DNA of 64,000 nucleotides from Exilibacterium tricleocarpae (GTDB lineage Bacteria > Pseudomonadota > Gammaproteobacteria > Pseudomonadales > Cellvibrionaceae), in assembly GCF_007004655.1 (NCBI RefSeq), contig NZ_ML660090.1, forward strand, positions 248,001 to 312,000. The letters run 5' to 3'. This document shows positions 7,751-16,289 of this stretch, piece by piece; position 1 is the first letter of the stretch; each line of letters opens with the position of its first letter. The notes beneath the pieces are model-generated. The model saw only the letters and a list, made by a program, of their open reading frames with translations. It did no database searches and was not told the origin of the DNA. The position numbers and the translations under genes are program-made.

Positions 7751-8982
7751 ATACCGAAGTATTTGTATTCGCCGATTGGGAAGAATTCGAAGAACCTGTG
7801 TTGGTTGGAACACTGCGCTCCGCCGTCACTAAAAATAAGGAACACTTCAGCTTTCGCTACGATGATAAGTGGTTGCAGCGCCCCAATGCCCGGGAAATAG
7901 ACCCGGGCCTTCAATTGTTTTCAGGTGAGCAACACAATGCGGCTTCCAACAACTTTCGGGTATTTTTAGATTCCTGCCCCGACCGTTGGGGGCGATTGTT
8001 GATGAAGCGTCGTGAAGCTATCACTGCACGGCAGGAGGAAAGGCGCCCTCGCATTCTCCATGAAGTCGACTACCTTCTTGGCGTACATGACCTCTATCGC
8101 CAAGGTGCATTGCGGTTCAAGCAAGCTGTGGACAGTGACTTTCTGGATAATAACGAGCGACTGACTGCACCTCCGATATCATCTCTAAGAGAATTGGAGT
8201 ACGCAGCCCAGCAAGTAGAGGCCAGCGATAGTGAAGACTCCGAGTATTTGAAATGGCTGTATATGTTAATGTCCCCAGGCTCTTCATTGGGCGGTGCCCG
8301 ACCTAAAGCCAGCGTGGTTGATGAAGCCAATCATTTGTGGATTGCCAAGTTTCCAAGTCAGCATGACGATCAGAACATCGCTGCCTGGGAGTTTCTGGCA
8401 TATCAGTTGGCTCTGAAAGCCGGCATTGAGATGGCGCCCTGTAGAATCGAACGTTTCAACAGTCACCACCATACTTTCTTAACTCGGCGTTTTGATCGTA
8501 CCTGCACCAGCCGCTTACATTTTACGTCAGCGCTGACACAGCTTGGCTACTATGACGGAGATTATGATGCCAGTTATATCGAGTTAGCTCAATTCCTCAC
8601 TGAACATGGTTCCACTACCAAAAAAGATCTCGAACAGCTATGGCGTAGGATTGTATTTAACATCGCGATTTCAAATACCGACGATCATTTAAGAAACCAC
8701 GGGTTTATCTACAAAAAAGGTGGCTGGACTCTGTCACCGGCTTACGATATCAACCCCGTTACCCCCTCAAATGGACTGCACCTGAATATTACCGATGATG
8801 ACAACAGTCTGAACTATGATTTAGCTATGGATGTCATCGGCTTTTTTCAATTGGAAGAGAGTAAGGCCGAAAAAATCAGAGCGGAAGTGCTAACGAGTGT
8901 CGGCCAATGGGAAACCGTCGCGAAAAGCATTGGGATCAGTCGAAACGAACAACTGTCGATGTCTCCAGCATTTAATGTTTAA
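7747..8982 (+). CDS. hipA: HipA-like serine/threonine kinase toxin
   Basis: A 411-residue HipA-family kinase. In characterised members it phosphorylates glutamyl-tRNA synthetase or another tRNA synthetase and induces growth arrest. The N-terminal subdomain (about 1-130) contains FLDSCPDRWGRLLMKRRE. The phosphate-binding loop is SSLGGARPKASV (about residue 180), followed by the ATP-site Lys in IAKFPS (about 200). The catalytic loop NTDDHLRNHGF (about 310) and the metal-binding SPAYDINP (about 332) complete an apparently intact active site. It is coupled to hipB by a 4-bp overlap. Length and motif order suggest a working enzyme. AT-rich composition and the isolated position support acquisition as a unit. 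Confidence 0.9.
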   Translation: MNTEVFVFADWEEFEEPVLVGTLRSAVTKNKEHFSFRYDDKWLQRPNAREIDPGLQLFSGEQHNAASNNFRVFLDSCPDRWGRLLMKRREAITARQEERRPRILHEVDYLLGVHDLYRQGALRFKQAVDSDFLDNNERLTAPPISSLRELEYAAQQVEASDSEDSEYLKWLYMLMSPGSSLGGARPKASVVDEANHLWIAKFPSQHDDQNIAAWEFLAYQLALKAGIEMAPCRIERFNSHHHTFLTRRFDRTCTSRLHFTSALTQLGYYDGDYDASYIELAQFLTEHGSTTKKDLEQLWRRIVFNIAISNTDDHLRNHGFIYKKGGWTLSPAYDINPVTPSNGLHLNITDDDNSLNYDLAMDVIGFFQLEESKAEKIRAEVLTSVGQWETVAKSIGISRNEQLSMSPAFNV

Positions 8983-9273
8983 TGGAAGTGGAAAATCTAA
9001 TTTTTTAAATAGAGAGGTAGTACTGGGTAGAACAGACCGGAATCGTGCCTCTAATCGTTCTTGAGCCACTATCTTCAGGAAGTTCGGCCGCTGTTTATAT
9101 CCATTGAAACAGCGCTATTTAAATAGCCTATTTCGTTGTCGATTTAACTTTTTGAGAAAGCTTTGAGGAGAATACTATTAAAGCGAACGCAATCGATTCG
9201 GAGTTGGTTCGCTATATATCTGGTGCTACAGCCTACTATGTGTCCTTAAGACAAAAATCGAGCCTTATCAACA
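8983..9273. other. AT-rich non-coding gap after hipA
   Basis: 291 nt of AT-rich sequence with no credible gene, terminator or repeat. It marks the right edge of the AT-rich hipBA segment before GC-rich coding sequence resumes. Confidence 0.5.
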
Positions 9274-10170
9274 GTGAATATTGTTTTCGACAGCCGGACC
9301 TTCAGCTTTGACAAGTGGCGGCCACCACTGCAGCGACAACTGCCGCAAGCCCATTTCTTTGCCGCCGGCAGCCCGGAGGCGCCGGCCGATCCGGACTATG
9401 TGCTGCTGTGGAAACCGCAGCGACTCGACTGGTCCGCCTGCATATCCCTGCAGGGCGCCATTGCCCTGGGCGCCGGGCTCGACGGCTTTGCCGGTTTACA
9501 GTTGCCACCGGGCATCAAACTGCAACGCCTGGCCGACGCCGGTATGCAAATGGCGATGAGCGAATATATTCACTACGGTGTGCTGCATTTCCAGCGGGGC
9601 TTCAATCATTACCTCAACGCGGCAAAGTCGCGCAACTGGCAGCCGCTCGACTACCGGCCGGCGGCGCGCACCAGAATCGGTATTCTCGGACTCGGACATC
9701 TGGGCAGCGCGGTGGCGACCTACCTTGCCCGCCACGGCTATCCGGTTGTGGGCTGGAGCCGCAACGATAAGTCCCTCCCCGCAGTCACCTGCCTGGCAGG
9801 CGAGAGCGGCTTGAAGGAAATCTTGCCTCAATGCGATATTCTGGTGAATCTATTGCCGTTGACCGATCACACAAAACATTTACTCAATCGGGAAAAATTC
9901 GCCGCACTGCCGCGCGGGGCAGGTTTTATCAATGCCTCGCGAGGTGCGGTGATCGTCGAACAGGACCTGCTCGACGCCTTGGCGGCGGGTTTGCTTGGCG
10001 GGGCGCTGTTGGATGTCTTTGCAGAGGAGCCACTGCCACCGTCACATCCGTTTTGGGGCCATCCCGATATTCGGGTTACACCACATATTAGTGCGCCTAC
10101 ATTGATCGAACCGGCCGCTGTGGAAGTTGCGCAGATGGTTCGGGTCTCGAAGGGGTCAAGTCTTGACTAA
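9274..10170 (+). CDS. GhrA-like D-2-hydroxyacid dehydrogenase, 3' end replaced
   Basis: A glyoxylate/hydroxypyruvate reductase A-type NAD(P)H-dependent enzyme, 298 residues from GTG 9274. The Rossmann motif is GILGLGHLGSAVATYLARHG (about residue 134). Substrate and catalytic segments follow: NLLPLTDHTKHLL, FINASRGAVI (Arg) and LDVFAEEPLP (Glu), with VTPHISAPT (His). All catalytic residues are present. The family normally continues about 20 residues past the EVAQMV helix and ends near a conserved Arg-Gly-Tyr. Here the frame runs at about residue 291 into the 135-bp repeat element at 10147 and stops inside it, giving the foreign tail SKGSSLD. It may be folded but impaired, and could equally be called a pseudogene. 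Confidence 0.8.
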   Translation: MNIVFDSRTFSFDKWRPPLQRQLPQAHFFAAGSPEAPADPDYVLLWKPQRLDWSACISLQGAIALGAGLDGFAGLQLPPGIKLQRLADAGMQMAMSEYIHYGVLHFQRGFNHYLNAAKSRNWQPLDYRPAARTRIGILGLGHLGSAVATYLARHGYPVVGWSRNDKSLPAVTCLAGESGLKEILPQCDILVNLLPLTDHTKHLLNREKFAALPRGAGFINASRGAVIVEQDLLDALAAGLLGGALLDVFAEEPLPPSHPFWGHPDIRVTPHISAPTLIEPAAVEVAQMVRVSKGSSLD

Positions 10171-10281
10171 TAGAATAACGCGGGGGCCAACTGTATCGAA
10201 GGGGTCAAGTCTTGACTAATAGTATTTAAGAGATTAATCGGCCCCTGCGTTATTCTATTAGTCAAGACTTGACCCCTTCGA
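10147..10281. repeat. 135-bp palindromic REP/MITE-like element
   Basis: The 27-bp sequence beginning TCGAAGGGGTCAAGTC occurs three times: 10147-10173 (+), 10196-10222 (+) and 10255-10281 (-). The outer copies extend to 40-bp terminal inverted repeats (10147-10186 versus 10242-10281) with one mismatch. The core TCAAGTCTTGA is itself a palindrome. No transposase gene is present, so this is a non-autonomous element. GGGGTCAAGTCTTGA-type repeats are, to my recollection, linked to REP-associated tyrosine transposases in gammaproteobacteria. It disrupts the 3' end of the ghrA-like gene. Confidence 0.88.
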
Positions 10282-10347
10282 CTCTTCGACTTCTGACCCC
10301 AACTGATCAACTGATACCTGACAACAGATCGCACCGCCGAGACCAAG

Positions 10348-10375
10348 AAAAAAGGGCGCCGGATTGCGACGCCCT
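10348..10375 (-). terminator. Intrinsic terminator of the TonB receptor gene
   Basis: Read on the minus strand, AGGGCG-11 nt-CGCCCT is followed directly by TTTTTTC, a textbook rho-independent terminator. It starts 8 nt after the stop codon of the TonB-dependent receptor. Confidence 0.85.
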
Positions 10376-10382
10376 GAACTGA

Positions 10383-12644
10383 CTAGAAATTATAACTGAC
10401 CGAACCGGTTACCGTGCGCGGGTTGCCGTAAAAAGCGGTCACGGTTCCCCCTGGGCCGAGAGTCGGAAAGTTGTAACCGGCCACTTTATACTCCTTGTCA
10501 GACAGATTCTTTCCATGTAAACCCACCTGCCACTTGTCGTCATCGGACGTCCACACCACACTGGCGTTGACCAGACTGTAGCCGGGCTGGTCCAGCAGCT
10601 CATTTTTAATTTCGAACTGATGGGTTTCGCTGCGATAAGCGATCTGCCCGGTAACCGATAATTCACCGGCATGATCCGAAATGGCCAGGGGCACTGCATA
10701 GGTCATGGCATAAAAGGCAGTCAGCTCCGGGGTATTTTGAAACACGCGATCGTCCGCCACATTAACGCCGAGCACTTCAAATTCGTCGTACTCGGCATCG
10801 ATGTACCCGATTGCCGCATTGGCTTGCAGCGAGTCGCTCAAAAATGCGGTCAGCTCCAGCTCAACGCCGGAAATATCCGCTTTGCCGGCATTGGTTACAG
10901 TGCCGGCAAAACTGTCGTCGACGCCGTCACCATCGGTATCTATCGCCTCAGAACCCGGAATCTGCACATCCTGGTAGTCGCTGAAAAACAACGCGATATT
11001 GGCATTCAGCCGGCCGTCGAGCGTGGTGGTTTTTACACCGACCTCAAAAGCATCCACCGTTTCCGGTTCGAAACCGTCGCGGATTTCCGCCACCGCATAG
11101 TTGCCGCGGGGATCGAAACCGCCCCCTTTAAAGCCGGCGCTGTATGACGCGTACAGATGCAGAGCGTCCTGGGGTTGCCAACTGATACTGACCCGCGGCG
11201 TAAAATCTTCATCGGTGCGATCGTTGCTAAAACGGGGCACCACCTGGTTACCGTCAGCATCGACGACTTCATCAGTAACGGATATCGCCCCGGCGTTGCC
11301 AAAGAACGGCGAGGCCGATCCTGCAAACGCTTCCCTGACGACAGTTGAAGCGCGTTTATCACTGGTAAAACGCCCGCCCACCGATACACTGACCGTATCG
11401 GTCAGATCGTAGTTGAGATCGGCAAACACCGCCCAGGTTTCAGTATCCACATCACCCTGGGTAAAGGACGCACTGCCAAACTGGGACAACACCACATCAA
11501 ACGCGGTAAACGCATTGGCATCCAGATAATAGACACCCGCCACCCCCTGCAAGCGGTCGCCCTCGAACAAGACTTGCAGCTCCTGGCTGAACTGGTGGTT
11601 GTCATAGATTGCCGGCACGTCGAAAAAAGCCTCGGGCAGGCTGTCAAAATCGATCGGCGTTTCACTGCGGTCTTCGCGATAGGCAGTGATCGATTTCAGG
11701 GTCAGGACATCGTCGAGAGACCACTCCGCCGTCAACGACGCGCCGTCCTGGGTAACTTCATTTTTGCGCAGGGAACCGACCTGGGTAATGCCGGCGCGCG
11801 TATCGAAGACATCGTTTAAAATCGGGAAGCCCGGCGCCGCGGTCAACCGGTGGCCGCCTTTCGGGCTGGAGTCATCGGTGCTGGTATCGGCCGCCAGGCG
11901 CAGAAATAAAGCGTCGGCCGGTGACCACTCGAGGCTGAACCGGGCCGCCAGAATATCCTTATCGTAATTTTCCTCACCGGTAAAAAGATTCTCGCCAAAA
12001 CCGTCGCGCTGAAACGATGCCACTGAACCGCCGACCCGCAGGGTGTCGCCGAGCGGGGCACTGGCGGTGGCAACGATATCGCGCTGGCTGAAGTTACCGA
12101 GCGAGCCTTTGATCCGCAGTTGCGGCTCGTCGCCCAGGCGCCGGGTCACGTATTTGATGGCACCGCCAATGGTGTTGCGCCCGTAGAGTGTACCCTGGGG
12201 TCCGCGCAACACTTCAATGCGCTCCACATCGTAGACATCGAGCACTGCACCCTGCGGTCGGTTCAGATAGACATCATCGACGTAGATGCCAACGCCCGCC
12301 TCGAAACCCGCCACCGGGTCCTGCTGGCCGACACCGCGAATAAATGCCGTAATGGTGGTGTTGGTGCCGCGCGATACCTTCAAGGTCGTATTGGGTATAC
12401 TCTCGGCCAACTGCACGATATCCGGCGTGCCGGTCTTCTCCAGCGCGTCACCGCCAAAGGACGAAAGTGAGATGGGAACTTCCTGCAGCGTTTCATCGCG
12501 ACGGCGAGCGGAGACAACCACCTCCTCCATCTCCAGTGACTGCGCGGCCACCGGCAGCGCCGCACCACCGGCAGTGAGCCCCGCCAGGGTCGCACCGCCG
12601 ATGCTGGCGGCAATGCTGCGCGACAATTGGGTTCTCGGTTTCAT
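10383..12644 (-). CDS. TonB-dependent outer-membrane receptor
   Basis: A 753-residue outer-membrane active transporter. It has a signal peptide (about 1-34, ending LPVAAQS). A TonB-box-like MEEVVVSARRR follows. The plug domain (about 50-160) carries VDDVYLNRPQGAVLDVYDVE and the signature VLRGPQGTLYGRNTIGGAI. The long beta-barrel ends GNPRTVTGSVSYNF with the C-terminal Phe expected for Bam insertion. No N-terminal signalling domain is present. Substrate is unknown. It is transcribed divergently from the 3-hydroxybutyrate permease and hydrolase genes with a shared 240-bp control region, so uptake of 3HB oligomers or esters is a reasonable inference rather than an iron role. Confidence 0.92.
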   Translation of the reverse strand: MKPRTQLSRSIAASIGGATLAGLTAGGAALPVAAQSLEMEEVVVSARRRDETLQEVPISLSSFGGDALEKTGTPDIVQLAESIPNTTLKVSRGTNTTITAFIRGVGQQDPVAGFEAGVGIYVDDVYLNRPQGAVLDVYDVERIEVLRGPQGTLYGRNTIGGAIKYVTRRLGDEPQLRIKGSLGNFSQRDIVATASAPLGDTLRVGGSVASFQRDGFGENLFTGEENYDKDILAARFSLEWSPADALFLRLAADTSTDDSSPKGGHRLTAAPGFPILNDVFDTRAGITQVGSLRKNEVTQDGASLTAEWSLDDVLTLKSITAYREDRSETPIDFDSLPEAFFDVPAIYDNHQFSQELQVLFEGDRLQGVAGVYYLDANAFTAFDVVLSQFGSASFTQGDVDTETWAVFADLNYDLTDTVSVSVGGRFTSDKRASTVVREAFAGSASPFFGNAGAISVTDEVVDADGNQVVPRFSNDRTDEDFTPRVSISWQPQDALHLYASYSAGFKGGGFDPRGNYAVAEIRDGFEPETVDAFEVGVKTTTLDGRLNANIALFFSDYQDVQIPGSEAIDTDGDGVDDSFAGTVTNAGKADISGVELELTAFLSDSLQANAAIGYIDAEYDEFEVLGVNVADDRVFQNTPELTAFYAMTYAVPLAISDHAGELSVTGQIAYRSETHQFEIKNELLDQPGYSLVNASVVWTSDDDKWQVGLHGKNLSDKEYKVAGYNFPTLGPGGTVTAFYGNPRTVTGSVSYNF

Positions 12645-12884
12645 CGTCTCTAGCCTCCGTCAAATGATTTACATATAGTCGTTATCGTCCGCAAACTCTA
12701 CTGCAAGTGCCGCTGCGCTTCCTCTAGACCAAAGTATTATCCCCACCCGCAAGCGCCACAAATCCCGCTATCGGGCCACCCTACGAAGGTATAGTTCTCC
12801 GCCTTCAGACTTGCACCGACAATAGCGCCTCACCAACAAGAGATCGTCGGGCGAGCCCGCGGCCCGCCGCAAACGGAATTTTCT
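12645..12884. promoter_or_regulatory. Divergent control region of the 3HB locus
   Basis: This 240-bp gap must hold promoters for both the TonB receptor (-) and the permease operon (+). Two related 13-mers, ACCAAAGTATTAT (12728-12740) and ACGAAGGTATAGT (12783-12795), stand 55 bp apart in the same orientation. That is about five helical turns. They are candidate sites for the LuxR-type response regulator encoded at 19.9 kb, by position only. A weak ribosome-binding site (CGGAA) precedes the permease ATG. Confidence 0.4.
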
Positions 12885-14183
12885 ATGCTCAGTATGATCG
12901 GACTGATCGGCGCCCTGGCGCTGCTTATCGTGCTCACCATTCGCGGCACCAACCTGTTGATCGCGGCCCCGGCCACCGCCCTGATCGTGGCCGTGACCGG
13001 CTATCTTCCCGTCCTCACCGCCACCGGCGACAGTTATGTGACCAGCTATATGCAGGGCTTTTCCGGCTTCGTCGCCGCCTGGTTTTTTATGTTTCTGCTC
13101 GGCAGTATTTTCGGCAAGCTGATGGAAGACAGCGGCGCGGCCGACAGCGTCTCGCAGTGGATTATCGGCAAGCTGGGCAGTCAGAACGCGGTGCTGGCGG
13201 TGGTGGCCGCCTGCGCCCTGCTCACCTACGGCGGTGTCAGCGTTTTTGTCGTAGCCTTCTCCGCCTACCCGCTGGCGGTAAGTCTGTTCAAGCAGGCCAA
13301 TTTACCGCGGCGTTTTATTCCCGGCACCATGGCCTTCGGCTCGGTCACTTTTACCATGACTTCGGCGGGTTCGCCGGAAATCCAAAACTGGATTCCCATC
13401 AAATACCTGGGCACCTCGCCCTACGCCGCCTGGGAGGTCAGCCTGGTGGTGGCGCTGGCAATGGCCGGCTTCGGTTTCTGGTGGCTCAGCCGCATGATTG
13501 CCCGGGCCCGCGCCAACGGTGAGGTGTTTGTCGAGCGCGCCGACGATCCGGTGCCGGACGGGCGCCACCGGCCCCACCCGCTGGCCGCCTGCCTGCCGCT
13601 GCTCACCGTGCTCGGCGTCACCTTTATCGCCCACGAAAAACTGGGCCAGGCCGCGCTGATCGCGGCGCTGGCCGCCGGCTGCCTGGTCGCCTGGGCGCTC
13701 AACTGGCGTTTTTTCAGAGACCTCTCCGGCGCCCTCAGCCAAGGCGCGATGGGGGCTTTGATCGCCATCGGCAACACTGCGGCGGTGGTGGGTTTCGGTT
13801 CGGTCGCCAAGGCTTCTCCCGCCTTTGATATGGCGGTGTCCATGATGACCTCTCTACCGGGCAACGAGTTGATCGGCGCCGCCGTGGCGGTCACCGCCAT
13901 CGCCGCGCTGACTGGTTCGGCCTCCGGCGGCCAGTCTATCGCGCTGCCGGTGCTGGCGCCCTATTACCTGGACCTGGGGGTCAATCCGGAGGCCCTGCAC
14001 CGGGTGGTGGCTATCGCTTCGGGTGCGTTGGATTCTCTGCCGCACAACGGCTACGTGGTGACCACCGTGCGCGCCATCTGCGGTGAGACCCACAAAGCCG
14101 CCTATGGTCCCATCGCCGCCTTGACAGTGGTGATACCCTTGTTCGGTACCGCCCTGGCTATTGGGCTGCTGTTGCTGTTTTAG
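12885..14183 (+). CDS. GntP-family permease, probable 3-hydroxybutyrate transporter
   Basis: A 432-residue polytopic inner-membrane transporter of the gluconate:H+ symporter (GntP) superfamily, with about 12 hydrophobic segments. Family-like segments include FMFLLGSIFGKLMEDSGAAD near residue 70, TYGGVSVFVVAFSAYPLA near residue 115 and SASGGQSIALPVLAPYYLD near residue 345. The C-terminal GALDSLPHNGYVVTTVRAIC matches the GntP and 3HB-permease group. The neighbouring gene is a 3HB-oligomer hydrolase 33 nt downstream and 3HB dehydrogenase lies at 20.6 kb. Import of 3-hydroxybutyrate is therefore more likely than gluconate. It is probably the first gene of a permease, hydrolase and sensor-kinase operon. 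Confidence 0.85.
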   Translation: MLSMIGLIGALALLIVLTIRGTNLLIAAPATALIVAVTGYLPVLTATGDSYVTSYMQGFSGFVAAWFFMFLLGSIFGKLMEDSGAADSVSQWIIGKLGSQNAVLAVVAACALLTYGGVSVFVVAFSAYPLAVSLFKQANLPRRFIPGTMAFGSVTFTMTSAGSPEIQNWIPIKYLGTSPYAAWEVSLVVALAMAGFGFWWLSRMIARARANGEVFVERADDPVPDGRHRPHPLAACLPLLTVLGVTFIAHEKLGQAALIAALAAGCLVAWALNWRFFRDLSGALSQGAMGALIAIGNTAAVVGFGSVAKASPAFDMAVSMMTSLPGNELIGAAVAVTAIAALTGSASGGQSIALPVLAPYYLDLGVNPEALHRVVAIASGALDSLPHNGYVVTTVRAICGETHKAAYGPIAALTVVIPLFGTALAIGLLLLF

Positions 14184-14216
14184 CGTGTTGATCCACAGCG
14201 GGAGGCCTCGACAACC

Positions 14217-16262
14217 ATGCACCGGAAAACCAGGCACCGAAAAATGTCTCGAAATTGCTATCGCGGCCCCGCCGCACTCGGTCTGGCACTGATCCTCGGC
14301 GCCTGTGCCAAACCGGCGTTAAACACAACCGGACTCGCCGCCGCCGCTGACGAAACACAGGCGCCGGCATTTCTGCGCGATCCCGTGAGCAGGCTTTACT
14401 ACGACGGTGACAGCGATGATCTGCACACGGCGGGCCTGGGCATCGAGGGACTGCGCGCCGCAGCCCCGGCCTTTGCCGATCCCCTGGCGCCCACAACACG
14501 GGAACTGCGCCGCAACCGTATTCACTACAATTACAACGCCATCGTCAACACCGCCGCAGCCGGCGGCTTCGGCACCCGTTTCGGCCCCGCGCCCGGCAGC
14601 GAAAAAGTCGCGGGCCACGAATACCTGACCGTGAGCCGCTACCCGGACGGCAGTGTGGCGGCGGTGCTGATGGTGCAGGTGCCGGATAATCTCGACCGCA
14701 ATCGACCCTGTATCGTCACCGCGCCGTCCTCGGGCTCCCGCGGTGTCTACGGCGCGATAGGTACCGCCGGCGCCTGGGGCCTGACCCGTAACTGTGTCGT
14801 GGCCTACACCGACAAAGGGACAGGCACCGGCTTTTACTTTCCCGCCACCGGCGAAGGGACAGGCACCGGCTATGACCTGCACGGCCGGGTGAACGACGGC
14901 GCCAACGCTGTTTTCAGCGCTGCCGCTACCAGCGGCCCTCACCGGGTGGCGGTCAAACACAGCCACAGCGGCCACAACGTCGAGAAGGACTGGGGGCGGT
15001 TTGTGCTGCAATCGGTACAACTGGCTTTCTACCTGCTCAACCACCATCACGGCCGGGAGCAGACCTTTACCCGCGCCAATACCCTGGTGATCGCCTCGAG
15101 TATCTCCAACGGTGGCGCCAGTTCGGTGCGCGCCGCCGAACAGGACGAAGGCGACTGGATTGATGCCGTGGTGGTTGCCGAGCCCAACCTGGCACTGCCG
15201 GCCGGCCTCGAATTGCCGGTTTACGACAGTGCCGGTCGCCTGCCGGCGGTGCGCACGCTGCTGGATATCAGCACCCACTTTGCCCTCTACCAGGGTTGTG
15301 CGGCGCTGGCGCCGGGTCTGCAAGCGGCGCCCCTGGCCGTTGCACTGACACCCCCGTTGCGCGAGGCCTACGGCAACCGCTGCCTGGCCCTGGCGGCGCG
15401 CGGACTGCTCGGCGACAGCCCCGGCGCTGAGTCGACTGATCCAAAGGCGCTGGCAGAGTTGGCACAGCAGGCACTGCTGGACTACGGCATCCTCGCAGAC
15501 ACGCTGGCTCTCGGGCCTTTCTCGAGCGCGATTCAACTGTGGGAATCACTGGCGGTTACCTATACCAACGCCTATGGCCGCTATCGGGCCCAGGCCCCGG
15601 CCTGTCGGGTCAGCTTTGCCGCCATCGACGCCACGGGTCAACCCTCGGCGCCGGCGCCGGTGCTGCAAGCCGCGCTGCCCAGTCTCAGCAGCGGCATTCC
15701 GCCTACCGGCGGCCTGGCGTTGATCGATGACAGCGCCGGGGGTATCGAGTTGGTCCGCACGCTGCCCCGCGGCGCCGGCACCGACCGCGGCCTCGACACC
15801 CTGCTGTGCCTGCGCCGGGCCCTGGCCGCAGAGGCCGTGCAACAGGGACTCGGCGAAATCATCGCCAGCGCCGATCTGCAGGGCAAGCCGGCCATTATCG
15901 TCCACGGCCGTGACGACCACCTGATCAACGTCAATCACAGCTCCCGCCCCTACCTGGCCCTCAACCGGCAGCGCGAGGGCGAGCAGAGCCGGCTGCATTA
16001 CTACGAGGTCACACACGGCCAGCATTTCGATGCCCTGCTGCGAATACCGGATTTCGCCCGCAACTATGTGCCTTTGCACTATTACTTCGAACAGGCGCTG
16101 GACCTTATGTGGGAGCACCTGGCGGCACAGCGACCGCTGCCGCCGAGCCAGGTCATCAGGGCGCAGCCGGGCGGCGCTGCAGCGCCGCAACTGCCGGCTA
16201 TCGCACCGGCACCGGGGAACAATGCAATTAAATTCACAGGCGCTAAGATAATAATTCCGTAA
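14217..16262 (+). CDS. D-(-)-3-hydroxybutyrate oligomer hydrolase (lipoprotein)
   Basis: Cleaves soluble 3-hydroxybutyrate oligomers, the products of PHB depolymerase, to monomers. The 681-residue protein has a lipoprotein signal (LALILGAC, Cys near residue 31), so it is likely membrane-anchored and periplasmic or outer-membrane facing. Family segments include PSSGSRGVYGAIGTAGAWGL (about 170-190), YTDKGTGTGF and KHSHSGHNVEKDWG. The lipase-box-like SISNGGASS (about 300) carries the presumed nucleophile Ser. A C-terminal IIVHGRDDHLINVNH and VTHGQHFDA supply candidate Asp and His. GGGAGG lies about 10 nt before the ATG. It sits between the permease and the CrbS-like kinase, with gaps of 33 and 27 nt, so the three are probably co-transcribed. 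Confidence 0.9.
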   Translation: MHRKTRHRKMSRNCYRGPAALGLALILGACAKPALNTTGLAAAADETQAPAFLRDPVSRLYYDGDSDDLHTAGLGIEGLRAAAPAFADPLAPTTRELRRNRIHYNYNAIVNTAAAGGFGTRFGPAPGSEKVAGHEYLTVSRYPDGSVAAVLMVQVPDNLDRNRPCIVTAPSSGSRGVYGAIGTAGAWGLTRNCVVAYTDKGTGTGFYFPATGEGTGTGYDLHGRVNDGANAVFSAAATSGPHRVAVKHSHSGHNVEKDWGRFVLQSVQLAFYLLNHHHGREQTFTRANTLVIASSISNGGASSVRAAEQDEGDWIDAVVVAEPNLALPAGLELPVYDSAGRLPAVRTLLDISTHFALYQGCAALAPGLQAAPLAVALTPPLREAYGNRCLALAARGLLGDSPGAESTDPKALAELAQQALLDYGILADTLALGPFSSAIQLWESLAVTYTNAYGRYRAQAPACRVSFAAIDATGQPSAPAPVLQAALPSLSSGIPPTGGLALIDDSAGGIELVRTLPRGAGTDRGLDTLLCLRRALAAEAVQQGLGEIIASADLQGKPAIIVHGRDDHLINVNHSSRPYLALNRQREGEQSRLHYYEVTHGQHFDALLRIPDFARNYVPLHYYFEQALDLMWEHLAAQRPLPPSQVIRAQPGGAAAPQLPAIAPAPGNNAIKFTGAKIIIP

Positions 16263-16289
16263 CCAAACCGATACGCCTGACAGGGAGCC

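Noticed and set aside
14319-15536. 405-residue open frame antisense to the 3HB-oligomer hydrolase
   Set aside because: Composition and the strong sense-strand protein show it to be a shadow frame.
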